Positions 49,719 through 57,658 are shown, counted from the first letter of the stretch. The stretch is DNA of 64,000 nucleotides from Pseudomonas putida (GCA_041071465.1 CP163498.1:1950001-2014000), one strand, 5' to 3'. The notes: generated from the letters alone by a model not told the origin. Translations and numbers: made by a program.

Positions 49719-50702
49719 TCAGAGGTATCGCTTGTCGATTGCTGCACCGACTGAATATTTTGGGTCGACGAAATTGCCCAGTCTCACCTTGCCGCACTGG
49801 CTCAGCATCATGTAGGCGTCCCAGCGATCGAAGCCGTACTCCTTTTCCAGCCAAAGAATTAATTCGCAGTACGCAATGCGCGTCGCGTCTTCCAAGGGGC
49901 GTGCACTGCCGATGGCCATCAGCATGGATTCGGTTTCAAGGCGCGGCCAGTCGATGTTCCAGTTCTTGATCAGCTCGACATGGATGGTCGTCGTGCTCTC
50001 GAACTCCACGGCCGTGCCGCACACCTCACCATCGCCCTGACACGCATGCGCATCGCCGATGAACAAACGCCCACCTGGCGAGCGCACCGGCAAGTACGTG
50101 ATGCTCCCTGGGCCCATGTCAGGCAAGTCCATATTGCCGCCGTGGTTGTCGGGCGTAAGGGAGTTGATCGAGTCGATTTCAGGCGAAAGGCTTAGCGTGC
50201 CGATGTGCGGCTGATAGGGCAGGGTCACGCGATCACTCCAATGGACATGCTGCTCGTCGACATGGATTTTGCGGGTGATCTCGGGCAATGGGTCGGTCAG
50301 CATCGCGGTCAGGTCGGTGCCGGTCAGGGCGCCGAAACGGGGGATCATGCAGCACGTACCCCGAGGGTTTTCACCCCGTGGCAGGATCGACTCGATGCGG
50401 ACGGCCACCACGTCTCCCTTCTCGGCGCCTGCAATCATGATGGGGCCGCTCTGAGGGTTGAGAAACGGCATGCGCAGCAGTTCGCTGGGGCGATCGTGCT
50501 CATGTTTGACTTTGCCTTCGAAGGCATCGGCGGTTTCGACGATAACCCTGTCCCCTGGGCGAATGTGCAGAACCGGGTCCGAGTAGGGGCCCATGGTGTA
50601 GTGAAATTTTCCCTGACGATCTGTTGTCAGCTCGTGGGTTTCACCTTCTTTGCCCTGGGCCACGCCCCGGGTAAACATGATCGATTTTTCCAGCCAGTTC
50701 AT
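49719..50702 (-). CDS. Acetamidase/formamidase (FmdA/AmdA family)
   Basis: 327-residue metal-dependent amidase that hydrolyses short amides to acid and ammonia. Family landmarks: MGPYSDPVLHIRPGDRV (~35-51), the GRLFIGDAHACQGDGEVCGTA block (~213-233, conserved His/Asp/Glu) and MLMAIGSARPLEDA (~260-273). ATG at 50702 is chosen over an upstream start because a GGAG lies just before it and homology begins at MNWLEKSIM. Last gene of the nitrile cluster, 119 bp after amiR; supplies the amide-to-acid step after nitrile hydratase. Confidence 0.9.
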   Translation of the reverse strand: MNWLEKSIMFTRGVAQGKEGETHELTTDRQGKFHYTMGPYSDPVLHIRPGDRVIVETADAFEGKVKHEHDRPSELLRMPFLNPQSGPIMIAGAEKGDVVAVRIESILPRGENPRGTCCMIPRFGALTGTDLTAMLTDPLPEITRKIHVDEQHVHWSDRVTLPYQPHIGTLSLSPEIDSINSLTPDNHGGNMDLPDMGPGSITYLPVRSPGGRLFIGDAHACQGDGEVCGTAVEFESTTTIHVELIKNWNIDWPRLETESMLMAIGSARPLEDATRIAYCELILWLEKEYGFDRWDAYMMLSQCGKVRLGNFVDPKYSVGAAIDKRYL

Positions 50703-50821
50703 ACGTTGACTCCATTTTTTTGGCAAAAAGCTCCCTTTGGCGGACCACCAGCGGTGCGCCATTGAGGGGGGTGATATCGATAAACTGCGGCTTGGGCCGC
50801 GAGCGTTTGTGTCTGGCCGAG

Positions 50822-51436
50822 TCAGGGCCTTCGCTGGTGACGCAGCATGTTCAGCGCGCTTTTCTCACAGCCGCTTTGCAAAAACCGCAGACACATTTCC
50901 TCCATGCACATCTGATTGGTCATGCTCGATTCCCTCAGCTGTTCATAGGCTTGGTCATCGTCGATGTTGGCCAACTCCATCAGCTTGACTACGGCTTTGA
51001 GCACTACCCGCCGGGCCTTCACACGCTCTTGCAATTGGGTAATTTCAGCGTCGGCCCGGGACCGCGATCCGAATTCAAAAATCGCCTGTTGCAGGGCCAG
51101 GAATGTCCCGCTTGAGCGCACCGGTTTGACCAGAAACGCGCACACCCTTTGCGTCAATGACCAGTGAATCCTCTCAGGGGTTTCGGCACTGAACATGGCA
51201 ATCAACGGCACTCGCGGTTCCCCATCCGGCCAAGGGAAGGTATTTTTGTGGGCCTGATTGGCATCGAAAAAACACACGTCCACCTCCGACCAAGGCAAGG
51301 CTTGGCCCTCGACCGGCTCGATGATTTTCAATCCCAGCCTCACCAGTTGCCCGCTCAAGACCTGATAGTCATGGTCCTTCTTGTGCAGGATCAGCACGCG
51401 ATGGTCACGCAGGTTGGGAAGCTGAGGCCTTTTCAT
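50822..51436 (-). CDS. amiR: AmiR-like ANTAR antitermination regulator
   Basis: 204 residues: an N-terminal pseudo-receiver domain (RVLILHKKDHDYQVLSGQLVRLG in blocks; VDVCFFDANQ, LIAMFSAETPERI) lacking the phospho-Asp set, a coiled coil (AEITQLQERVKARRVVLKAV) and a C-terminal ANTAR RNA-binding domain (VKLMELANIDDDQAYEQLRE...). AmiR of the P. aeruginosa amidase operon binds leader RNA to prevent termination and is held inactive by AmiC. Overlaps amiC by 4 bp, fitting the AmiC-AmiR complex. Confidence 0.88.
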   Translation of the reverse strand: MKRPQLPNLRDHRVLILHKKDHDYQVLSGQLVRLGLKIIEPVEGQALPWSEVDVCFFDANQAHKNTFPWPDGEPRVPLIAMFSAETPERIHWSLTQRVCAFLVKPVRSSGTFLALQQAIFEFGSRSRADAEITQLQERVKARRVVLKAVVKLMELANIDDDQAYEQLRESSMTNQMCMEEMCLRFLQSGCEKSALNMLRHQRRP

Positions 51437-52629
51437 CTGACGATCCTCAACTCCGGTTTAAGGCGATCGCCATGGTCTTCCATCACGGCGCCATCGCCGA
51501 CTTTGCCCATGTCCAACCATGTGAGGTACGGGTCTGGTTTGCGCGGCTCCTTCGCGCTCGCCAGGATCTCGAAATCCCCGTTGGCGTTGGAGATGCCCAA
51601 GCGCGGCGTCAGGTAGCAGTGGTGGTTTTCCGGGTCGATCCACACTGGCCCTTGAGGGGCGTTCAACCGGCTTTGAACGGAGGCGCTTCTGACCTGCTGC
51701 ACGTCGTCGGTGTCTGCCAGGTGAATGGCTTCGGCCAACAACAGCACCGCGATGAACGAGGCTTCAGCATCGGCGGACGTCACCTGTTGCACGCCGTACC
51801 GCTGCTTAATGTCACGAACGAACTCCGCGTTGGCCTGGGTGCCGATGCTCTGGAAGTACACCGATGAACAGATATGCCCGGCGCGCACGCTGGCATCCAC
51901 GGCTTTCAGTTCCTCCTCCGACAACGTGCAACTGGCCAGCGGAGTGGACGCAGAAATCCGCTGTGTATTTACGGCCTGCCCATAGGCGGCCACGAAGGCT
52001 TGGCCGGATTCCCCGATCAACGAGCTGAACACGAAATCCGGCTTGAGGCGTTGGACCTCATCGATGATCTGCTCGACATCGGTGGAGCCAATCGGGAGAT
52101 AACGCTCGCAGACGACATCGCCGTCGTTGGCTTCCAGTATTTCGCGCATCACCCGATTGCTTTCCCAAGGCCACACGTAGTTGGAGCCCACGCAATAGGC
52201 GCGCTTGCCCACGGTGTTCATCAGGTAGCTGATTAGCGGCACGATGTGCTGGTTGGGCGAGGCACCTACGTATATCACGTTGTCGCTGCACTCGAACCCT
52301 TCATAGTGCGAGGGATACCAGAGCAAGCCGTCGCGCCGCTCGAACAGCGGTAAAACTTCCTTGCGACTCGACGAGGTGTAACACCCCACGACGTGCCGAA
52401 TTCCGCTGTCCAGCAGTGCCTGGGTTTGCGCGTAGTACTGGGTCAAGTCCCCGCCCGGATTGACTACTTCAGGCTCAAAACAGAAGGTGAAGCGCGGGTC
52501 GCGCGCCACGCGCTCAATGGCCAGCAGCGCCCCACAGAGCATCGCCTGGCCGATGCTCTGGTACGAGCCAGTGGTGGAGCACATCAGGCCGATCCGCACG
52601 CACGTCTTGTGAGAAAGGTTTGCCATCAT
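51433..52629 (-). CDS. amiC: AmiC-like ligand-sensing negative regulator
   Basis: 398-residue type I periplasmic-binding-protein fold (Peripla_BP_6, AmiC/UrtA group) without a signal peptide, so cytosolic. It starts IGLMCSTTGSYQSIGQAM at ~12; GCYTSSSRKEVLPLFERRDGLLWYPSHYEG (~82-111, in blocks) and YVGASPNQHI line the ligand pocket. By analogy with P. aeruginosa it senses amide and releases AmiR. Two ATG codons (52629, 52626) fit; the 6-bp gap after the DUF1097 gene shows operon membership. Confidence 0.88.
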   Translation of the reverse strand: MMANLSHKTCVRIGLMCSTTGSYQSIGQAMLCGALLAIERVARDPRFTFCFEPEVVNPGGDLTQYYAQTQALLDSGIRHVVGCYTSSSRKEVLPLFERRDGLLWYPSHYEGFECSDNVIYVGASPNQHIVPLISYLMNTVGKRAYCVGSNYVWPWESNRVMREILEANDGDVVCERYLPIGSTDVEQIIDEVQRLKPDFVFSSLIGESGQAFVAAYGQAVNTQRISASTPLASCTLSEEELKAVDASVRAGHICSSVYFQSIGTQANAEFVRDIKQRYGVQQVTSADAEASFIAVLLLAEAIHLADTDDVQQVRSASVQSRLNAPQGPVWIDPENHHCYLTPRLGISNANGDFEILASAKEPRKPDPYLTWLDMGKVGDGAVMEDHGDRLKPELRIVR

Positions 52630-52635
52630 CAGTTC

Positions 52636-53166
52636 CTACGAAGCTAATGCAGCGCGACGTTGCAGGCGTGCAGCGAAGCGGGCCGACGCAAAGGCAAATA
52701 CCGCGCCCACGACCATTGACGCGGGCACGATGATCAATGCGTTGGAGAAGCTCAGGCTGGTGAGGTTTTCAGTGCTGAACTTTCCGGGCGTTTGCAGCAG
52801 AAATGCAAACGTGCACGCATAGCCGTAGGTCACCGCCGGGATCGAGGAGAACAGGCCAACCCTGGCCGCCGAGATGTAGCAGGCGATGCTGATGCAGACC
52901 ACGACGCTGGCCCAGATCGTCTCGCCCAACACCGTCGCCCCCGGCACCGAGACGATCACTACCGCCGTCAGCCATGCGGTGAACACGCCAAAACAATTGG
53001 AGACGATCGTGGTGCGCAGGGCGCGCACGTCTCCACCTGAGTGGAAAAAACAGGCCCTGGCGGCGAAGGCCGCCCAAATGAGCAGCACCCCCACTGAGAG
53101 CGTGAACCAGGTACACACGCCGCCCAGCAGGGCAACACTGATCGCAAGGCTGGTCAATTCAGACAT
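52636..53166 (-). CDS. DUF1097 inner-membrane protein
   Basis: 176 residues with about five transmembrane helices, starting MSELTSLAISVALLGGVCTW. The GVLLIWAAFAARACFFHSGG block (~28-47) and IPAVTYGYACTFAFLL (~110-125) match the DUF1097 family (E. coli YcdZ). The ATG shares one base with the cbtA stop (TAATG). In amidase and urea operons this place is often held by AmiS/UreI channels, so a role in nitrile or amide passage is conceivable but only inferred. Confidence 0.75.
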   Translation of the reverse strand: MSELTSLAISVALLGGVCTWFTLSVGVLLIWAAFAARACFFHSGGDVRALRTTIVSNCFGVFTAWLTAVVIVSVPGATVLGETIWASVVVCISIACYISAARVGLFSSIPAVTYGYACTFAFLLQTPGKFSTENLTSLSFSNALIIVPASMVVGAVFAFASARFAARLQRRAALAS

Positions 53167-53882
53167 TACGCGTACTCCTGCTGTGGGGATTTGAACAGCC
53201 CGGAAGTTGCGGCACGACGGGAAAATACGGTGCAGAGCAGCCCCAGCGTGACCCAGAACGAGGCGTCCGCCATCAACGTCGCGATCACGAACTCGTGATG
53301 CAGCGCGGCGGGCGCCAGCATCTCCGGCGACGCTAACTGCGGCGAGCCGATCAGGTGAGGCACCGCCAACAGCACGACGCCAGCCACCTTCAACCAGGCC
53401 TTTGGCGCGAAGGCGATGAGCACCAGTCCAATGGCCGTAGCAATCGCTGTACCCACCCACCAGAGTTGCCTGGCGTGCAGATCAGCCGCTTGCGTGCCGG
53501 GCAGTTCCGGTGGCAGACCCGCCGAGGGCGCCAGTACAAACACCGCGTACCCGGCCAGCCCCCACAGCACCCCCGTTGAGAGCTTGCGCGGCGGCCGTAG
53601 GCTGATCGCCCCCGCAAGCACCAGCCCGAACGCCACGCCGACCACCAAGTTGGCAGCGGCGGTGGACGTCACCCGCTGCCAGCCGTCCTCTGGGGCCCAA
53701 CCGGCATCTTCGTGATGATGTTCGCCTGCCTCATGGGGATCGGAATGGCCGGCACTGGCCGCCTGCTCATAGGTTTCGGCCTGAAGGATTAGCGGGGACA
53801 CCCAGATTGCTTGGATGAGCGTCAACACTAGAGCGGCCCCCATCCCGGCGAAACCCGCCGTTTGCAGCATGCGCTTGATCAT
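53166..53882 (-). CDS. cbtA: CbtA-family cobalt transporter subunit
   Basis: 238-residue integral membrane protein. It starts MIKRMLQTAGFAGMGAALVL; a His/Glu-rich periplasmic loop (HSDPHEAGEHHHEDAGW, ~47-63) probably gathers metal, then ~4 further helices carrying conserved LPPELPGTQAADLHARQLWW (~123-142). CbtAB was predicted as a cobalt uptake system for B12 genes; here it sits inside a cobalt-type nitrile hydratase operon, fitting cofactor supply. 13 bp after cbtB. Confidence 0.9.
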   Translation of the reverse strand: MIKRMLQTAGFAGMGAALVLTLIQAIWVSPLILQAETYEQAASAGHSDPHEAGEHHHEDAGWAPEDGWQRVTSTAAANLVVGVAFGLVLAGAISLRPPRKLSTGVLWGLAGYAVFVLAPSAGLPPELPGTQAADLHARQLWWVGTAIATAIGLVLIAFAPKAWLKVAGVVLLAVPHLIGSPQLASPEMLAPAALHHEFVIATLMADASFWVTLGLLCTVFSRRAATSGLFKSPQQEYA

Positions 53883-53895
53883 GGCTCAGGCCCTC

Positions 53896-54090
53896 TCAGT
53901 GGCAAGGAAATGCAGCGGTATGACGGGTATCGTGCGCGGCGTTGTGCAAAGCCGGCAGGCTGGAAAAACCGGCGAAGTACAGCAGCACCGCGCCCAGGGA
54001 CATCACGCAGCAGGCGTTGAGCACGCGCCGGGCGCTTCGAGCGGACGATACGGTGGTAGTGATGCTTGAAACGGATTGAAGAGTAGACAT
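53896..54090 (-). CDS. cbtB: CbtB-family cobalt transporter subunit
   Basis: 64-residue protein with one transmembrane helix (VLNACCVMSLGAVLLYFAGF, ~22-41) and the CbtB C-terminal metal motif LHNAAHDTRHTAAFPCH, whose spaced histidines and Cys are the family signature. ATG at 54090 is chosen over an upstream in-frame codon. Located between the NHase accessory gene and cbtA. Confidence 0.9.
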   Translation of the reverse strand: MSTLQSVSSITTTVSSARSARRVLNACCVMSLGAVLLYFAGFSSLPALHNAAHDTRHTAAFPCH

Positions 54091-54140
54091 GATGTGTACC
54101 TCGTGTTCGCGCTGTGATGAGGGTGTTGAAGCCAACGGCT

Positions 54141-54491
54141 TCAGATGACTTCGTCCCGACGACGCTCAAGGAACTCTTGCGTACGAGCGTTGAGGGATTC
54201 GGGAGTGACGAGTGCTTTGTCCATCGCCAGTTTTTCCAGCGAGGCCAGCCAGTGCTGGTAGTAATGCCAGTCAGGGTCGTCGGGAGTGTGAGTCTTGTCC
54301 CAGGCCCCGATGTTCGAGATCAGCGAAGCGCGGAACTCATCCCACTGGTAAGCGCCTTGTTCGGCGAGCGCCAGGGCTAGGCCGAACGCTCGCCCTTGCC
54401 ACGGCTCATCAAACACCAAACGTTCCTGGTTTTTCGGCAGGGCGCTGCGGTCGCCGCACAGTTGATCCACTCGGTTTTTCAGCGTGCTCAT
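54141..54491 (-). CDS. Nitrile hydratase accessory (activator) protein
   Basis: 116 residues of the NHase accessory family (P14K/NhlE type), needed to load cobalt into the alpha subunit and oxidise its cysteines. Markers: FDEPWQGRAFGLALALAEQGAYQWDEFRASLI (~27-58, in blocks), similar to the N-terminal part of the beta subunit, and DWHYYQHWLASLEKLA (~73-88). Its ATG lies 2 bp before the end of nthA, in the usual beta-alpha-activator order of cobalt-type systems. Confidence 0.9.
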   Translation of the reverse strand: MSTLKNRVDQLCGDRSALPKNQERLVFDEPWQGRAFGLALALAEQGAYQWDEFRASLISNIGAWDKTHTPDDPDWHYYQHWLASLEKLAMDKALVTPESLNARTQEFLERRRDEVI

Positions 54492-54493
54492 GA

Positions 54494-55159
54494 TCAGGCT
54501 CCTTGCTGCGCCGTGCTAACCAGACCCAATCCCTGCATCGCTTCGGTGGACACTAATGCGGCCAACTGCTCCTCGGAGAAGTGGTCGGTGCCCTCAGGGC
54601 GCTGAGGAATCACGAAGAAGCGCACTTGGGCGCTGCTGTCCCAGATCGCGACTTTCTTGGAGCTGTCCAGTTCGACACCGAAATCCTTCAGCACCGCGCG
54701 GGGCTCTCGCACCACGCGTGCGCGGAACACCGGATCCTTGAACCAGTAGGGTGGCAGGCCCAACAGCGGCCACGGCCAGCATGAGCACAGCGTGCAACAG
54801 ACGACGTTGTGGGTGCTTGGGGTGTTTTCGACGACCTTGAGGTTTTCGCCTTCGATGCCTTCACGCAAGCCCAGCTCTTTAATGGCTTGGTTTGCGTCGG
54901 CCAGCAGACGCGCTCTGAAAGCCTCATCTGTCCAGGCTTTGGCTACGACCCGGGCGCCGTTGAACGGCCCCATTTCGTGGTCGAAGAAGTGGATGACGCG
55001 ATCAACGGTGTCGGTGCCGATCAGGCCTTTTTCACGAAACAGCGATTCCAGTGCTTTGGTGCGGGCCGCGTAATAGCTTTCCGGGCCGCGTTCTTCATCG
55101 TGGTGATGGTGCTCGCCGGACGCATGTTGATGGTCGTGGTCGTGATCGTGTGTGCTCAT
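54494..55159 (-). CDS. nthA: Cobalt-type nitrile hydratase, alpha subunit
   Basis: 221 residues carrying the metal centre CTLCSC (in VCCTLCSCWPWP, ~125-136); Thr at the second place is the cobalt-type form (iron-type has Ser). Two of the Cys are normally oxidised to sulfenate and sulfinate. LGLPPYWFKDPVFRARVVREPR follows in blocks. The N-terminus MSTHDHDHDHQHASGEHHHH is a long His/Asp/Glu tail, possibly a metal-gathering extension. ATG at 55159 was chosen to include it. 52 bp after nthB. Confidence 0.95.
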   Translation of the reverse strand: MSTHDHDHDHQHASGEHHHHDEERGPESYYAARTKALESLFREKGLIGTDTVDRVIHFFDHEMGPFNGARVVAKAWTDEAFRARLLADANQAIKELGLREGIEGENLKVVENTPSTHNVVCCTLCSCWPWPLLGLPPYWFKDPVFRARVVREPRAVLKDFGVELDSSKKVAIWDSSAQVRFFVIPQRPEGTDHFSEEQLAALVSTEAMQGLGLVSTAQQGA

Positions 55160-55211
55160 CGGTGCAATTCCTTGGTTCGTAAAAGGGGCGAGGCCGCGTG
55201 CGCTTGGCGCG

Positions 55212-55895
55212 TCATTGCTGCTGAACGCTGTCCAGGTAAACTTCAAAAAAGTCGTTGTACAAAACGTCGCCGTGGTCAGGGATCTCTGACCAGATGTCGG
55301 TGGTCTTGAAGCGCACGTTGTAAACCGGTTGGGGTGTGCCGAGCCCATCGGTCGGCCCTTTGTCCCAGTACAGGTAGGCGCCGTCGTACACCACTTCCAC
55401 AACGCCCACTTTGTTGCGTAGGTAGCCGGGTAGCCGGGTATGGATGCCAAGTGGTACATCTTTGACGCAGACGGTGTCGCCGACTTTGAATTTGGGCTGG
55501 GTGGCGATGTTTCGATACGGGTTGTCGCCGGTCCAGAGGTAATCGATCACGCGTTCGGTGATCTGCGGATTGCCTTTTTCGGGCAGTGGCGTGTCCGGGT
55601 TGTCGAGAAAACGCTGGGTCAGTGCGTCGAGTTCAGCAGCCTCGATATACCCACGTTCCACGAGGAATTCGGCCATCGCGCCTTGCCACTTGATGTAATA
55701 GCGGTACTTGAAATAGTCGAGCGGGTTCATGCCCTCGGCTTTAACCCGCAGGTCTGGCCAGGCCCAAATGCTGGTGCCCATCATCGTCGCGTGCACCCCA
55801 AATAGACGGGCCTCCCACGGCTGTACGAATACCCGCTTCTCCACCGTGACCGGGCCCAATCCTTCGATTCCTCCCAAAAACTGCTGAAGCTTCAT
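55212..55895 (-). CDS. nthB: Nitrile hydratase, beta subunit
   Basis: 227 residues starting MKLQQFLGGIEGLGPV. Family blocks include FVQPWEARLFGVHATMM (~23-39), EFLVERGYIEAAEL (~75-88), KFKVGDTVCVKD (~135-146), HTRLPGYLRNKVGVVEVV (~151-168) and the C-terminal SH3-like barrel (YNVRFKTTDIW). The beta subunit covers the alpha metal site. AAGGAG lies just before the ATG, inside the T-run of a leader terminator. Gene order beta-alpha is typical of cobalt-type enzymes. Confidence 0.95.
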   Translation of the reverse strand: MKLQQFLGGIEGLGPVTVEKRVFVQPWEARLFGVHATMMGTSIWAWPDLRVKAEGMNPLDYFKYRYYIKWQGAMAEFLVERGYIEAAELDALTQRFLDNPDTPLPEKGNPQITERVIDYLWTGDNPYRNIATQPKFKVGDTVCVKDVPLGIHTRLPGYLRNKVGVVEVVYDGAYLYWDKGPTDGLGTPQPVYNVRFKTTDIWSEIPDHGDVLYNDFFEVYLDSVQQQ

Positions 55896-55908
55896 GCGCG
55901 TGCTCCTT

Positions 55909-55952
55909 AAAAAAACCAAAAAAAACCCTCCGAGCCGTGAAGGCTTGAAGGG
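55909..55952 (-). terminator. Intrinsic terminator in the nitrile operon leader
   Basis: On the minus strand CCCTTCAAGCC-TTCAC-GGCTCGGAGGG (10 of 11 pairs) is followed by T8-GG-T7, ending 13 bases before the nthB ATG. It stands between promoter and first gene, so it must be overcome for expression: the arrangement expected for AmiR/ANTAR antitermination. Confidence 0.85.
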
Positions 55953-55965
55953 CTTATTTGCCGAT

Positions 55966-55986
55966 CTGTCAGCGAATAGCTGACAG
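55966..55986 (-). promoter_or_regulatory. Upstream hairpin in the nitrile operon leader
   Basis: CTGTCAGC-TATTC-GCTGACAG, a perfect 8-bp stem 13 bases before the terminator stem. It may be part of the RNA site recognised by the ANTAR protein, although the typical hexaloop pair of ANTAR sites is not obvious. Confidence 0.5.
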
Positions 55987-56039
55987 GTATGTATTTTCGG
56001 CCGGCGTCGATGACGCACGTGATGACCGCAGTTGGGTAA

Positions 56040-56055
56040 AGCAGGACTCGTGCCA
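56040..56055 (-). promoter_or_regulatory. Sigma-54 promoter of the nitrile hydratase operon
   Basis: TGGCACGAGTCCTGCT on the minus strand: perfect -24 box TGGCACG and a -12 GC at the required spacing, C instead of T at one -12 position. The predicted start near 56030 gives a ~135-nt leader containing the hairpin and terminator. Confidence 0.75.
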
Positions 56056-56154
56056 AATTTTACAGAAAGAGAAGGGGGAAGTTGAAAGCTATTAAAAACA
56101 GATAGTTAGCAGGATTTGGTAACGGATGGGGAGGGCTCGGCCACCTTTCAGAGC

Positions 56155-56177
56155 TGCACTACGTTGGAACCAGTGCA
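56155..56177 (-). promoter_or_regulatory. Candidate upstream activator site
   Basis: Perfect dyad TGCACT-N11-AGTGCA centred ~135 bp upstream of the predicted sigma-54 start, the usual place for enhancer-binding proteins. It shares TGCAC/GTGCA half-sites with NtrC boxes but with longer spacing, so the activator is uncertain. Confidence 0.4.
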
Positions 56178-56442
56178 CAAACGCTGGGCAGCTGTGAAAT
56201 TTTTGATACTGAAAAATACCTCTAGTTTGGATGCTGCCATCCTAGACTTTTAGAGCAAAGTTAGAATTTTCCTGTTGGTGTGAGGCAACCAGCCGACGAT
56301 GACAAACACAGCTTTCACCCGATGCCCCGAATATCAGTGCAGCATTATTTCCCTCAAAATGGGGGATGTTTTCGAGCGTATCAAAGCGGCTGCCCCCCGA
56401 TGTATCGTTCGATCCATGGACCCACATGAAAGGAGTCAGGAT

Positions 56443-56649
56443 ATGGAAATCGAGCGAAGAATTGAGAAATGGAACGATCTATGGATGATCGTTGCCGGGC
56501 GAGTGGTATGCACTGGCTGCCTGGAGAGCCAAGCGCTGGAAGATTGTGAGAGACCGTTTCTGCATGCCGGTACATGCGAGGCTAGCCATGGAAAAAAAGA
56601 ATACCCGTGGGCTGCGCTTCACGAGATCCTAGACTGCGCGCGAGGGTGA
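56443..56649 (+). CDS. Small hypothetical protein with a CxxC motif
   Basis: 68 residues from ATG 56443 with a clear AAAGGAG seven bases upstream. Sequence MEIERRIEKWNDLWMIVAGR, then VVCTGCLESQALEDCERPFLHAGTC (two blocks; CxxC plus two more Cys) and KEYPWAALHEILDCARG. Similar short proteins occur in pseudomonads, often on plasmids and islands; no function known. A longer reading from 56299 lacks a ribosome binding site. Confidence 0.55.
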   Translation: MEIERRIEKWNDLWMIVAGRVVCTGCLESQALEDCERPFLHAGTCEASHGKKEYPWAALHEILDCARG

Positions 56650-56896
56650 ACTGCCCGTTAGTGCTGGAGAAGGTCAATCTTCCTATCGATCTACTCAACC
56701 AGAACCTGGCGCTGATGACCAAGGAGCACATCGACTCGCGAAGCTGGCGAAGATATTCTTCAGGGAGCATCTGGAAATCTGGCACGGATGGGTGAGCGAT
56801 GCGGCCGCACAAAGAATCCAGGCTTCGTTGTAATCGAATCACATTGCAGATGCGACGCTGGGCGTCGCATTTCGCGTAAGGGGCCCGCAAACCCTG

Positions 56897-57373
56897 TCAG
56901 CTTTCGACTGGTGCCGGGACATGCGTTTTCAACTTCGCCCGATTTTTTCGGTCTTGGACGCGTTGCCGCGAAGCTTGCTGCTTCGCCTGAGTGGCGGTCA
57001 CAGTGCCAACTGCTTGACCGCCCAAGTCCAAGCGTGGCGCATTCTCTACCATGCTTGCCCAGTACCGAGTTCCTCGGCACCAAGTAGAAATTCCTAACTG
57101 GAGCTGTTCGCGGGTTAGTCCGAGTAGTTCCAAGTGTTGCTCAGCATCTTTGAGAATGCCTTCCTTGAGCGGAACCTTGGGGGACGGATTGACTGGGAAA
57201 GCCAATGGAAAATGCTTCTGCAATGGCCAGATCGCTTCTAACGCAGGATCCTGGCTGAGAGGCTTGGCCTGGGGGGAGGATTTGCACTTGAGGTCTGTCT
57301 GGATGACGGCCTTTGCTGGCTCTTTTTCAGCCCGCAGACGGTCACGTAGCTCCGCTAGTTGTTCAAAACCCAT
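56897..57373 (-). CDS. ProQ/FinO-family RNA-binding protein
   Basis: 158 residues with the FinO/ProQ core: FPLAFPVNPSPKVPLKEGIL (~55-74), LGLTREQLQLGISTWCRGTRYWASM (~84-108, in blocks), then a Lys/Arg-rich tail. FinO-domain proteins bind structured RNA and often reside on mobile elements, where they control antisense or 3' UTR RNAs. It lies alone between the nitrile promoter region and the AraC gene. No good ribosome binding site before the ATG at 57373. Confidence 0.8.
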   Translation of the reverse strand: MGFEQLAELRDRLRAEKEPAKAVIQTDLKCKSSPQAKPLSQDPALEAIWPLQKHFPLAFPVNPSPKVPLKEGILKDAEQHLELLGLTREQLQLGISTWCRGTRYWASMVENAPRLDLGGQAVGTVTATQAKQQASRQRVQDRKNRAKLKTHVPAPVES

Positions 57374-57658
57374 CGTTCAATACACTGCTTCGAGGTGGTT
57401 GCGTGGAGCTAGGATATTCGATGCGGCGCGCTTTAGCAGCTGTGACTGGAATATCGTCACTGGCTTCGTCGATACCAGATGGCAGCTCATGGCCGATTAC
57501 TGCCTGTCGTGACGGGTAGTAATCGACGCTAAGCGGCCGTCACTTCAGGCAAAGATTGATCGAACTTAGCCCATCAGGTAATACAGCATTTGAGTCACGA
57601 TGGGGCGCAATCCGGCGGTGTTATGATCTGGGCGTCTATTTCTGCCAAGAGATTGCCC

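Noticed and set aside
50703..50821. Second attenuator between amiR and the amidase
   Set aside because: A small CACC-GC-TGGTG hairpin is present but no stable stem followed by a T-run; not enough for a terminator call.
56607..56795. 62-codon ORF overlapping the CxxC gene
   Set aside because: No ribosome binding site; overlaps a better ORF and shows no family resemblance.
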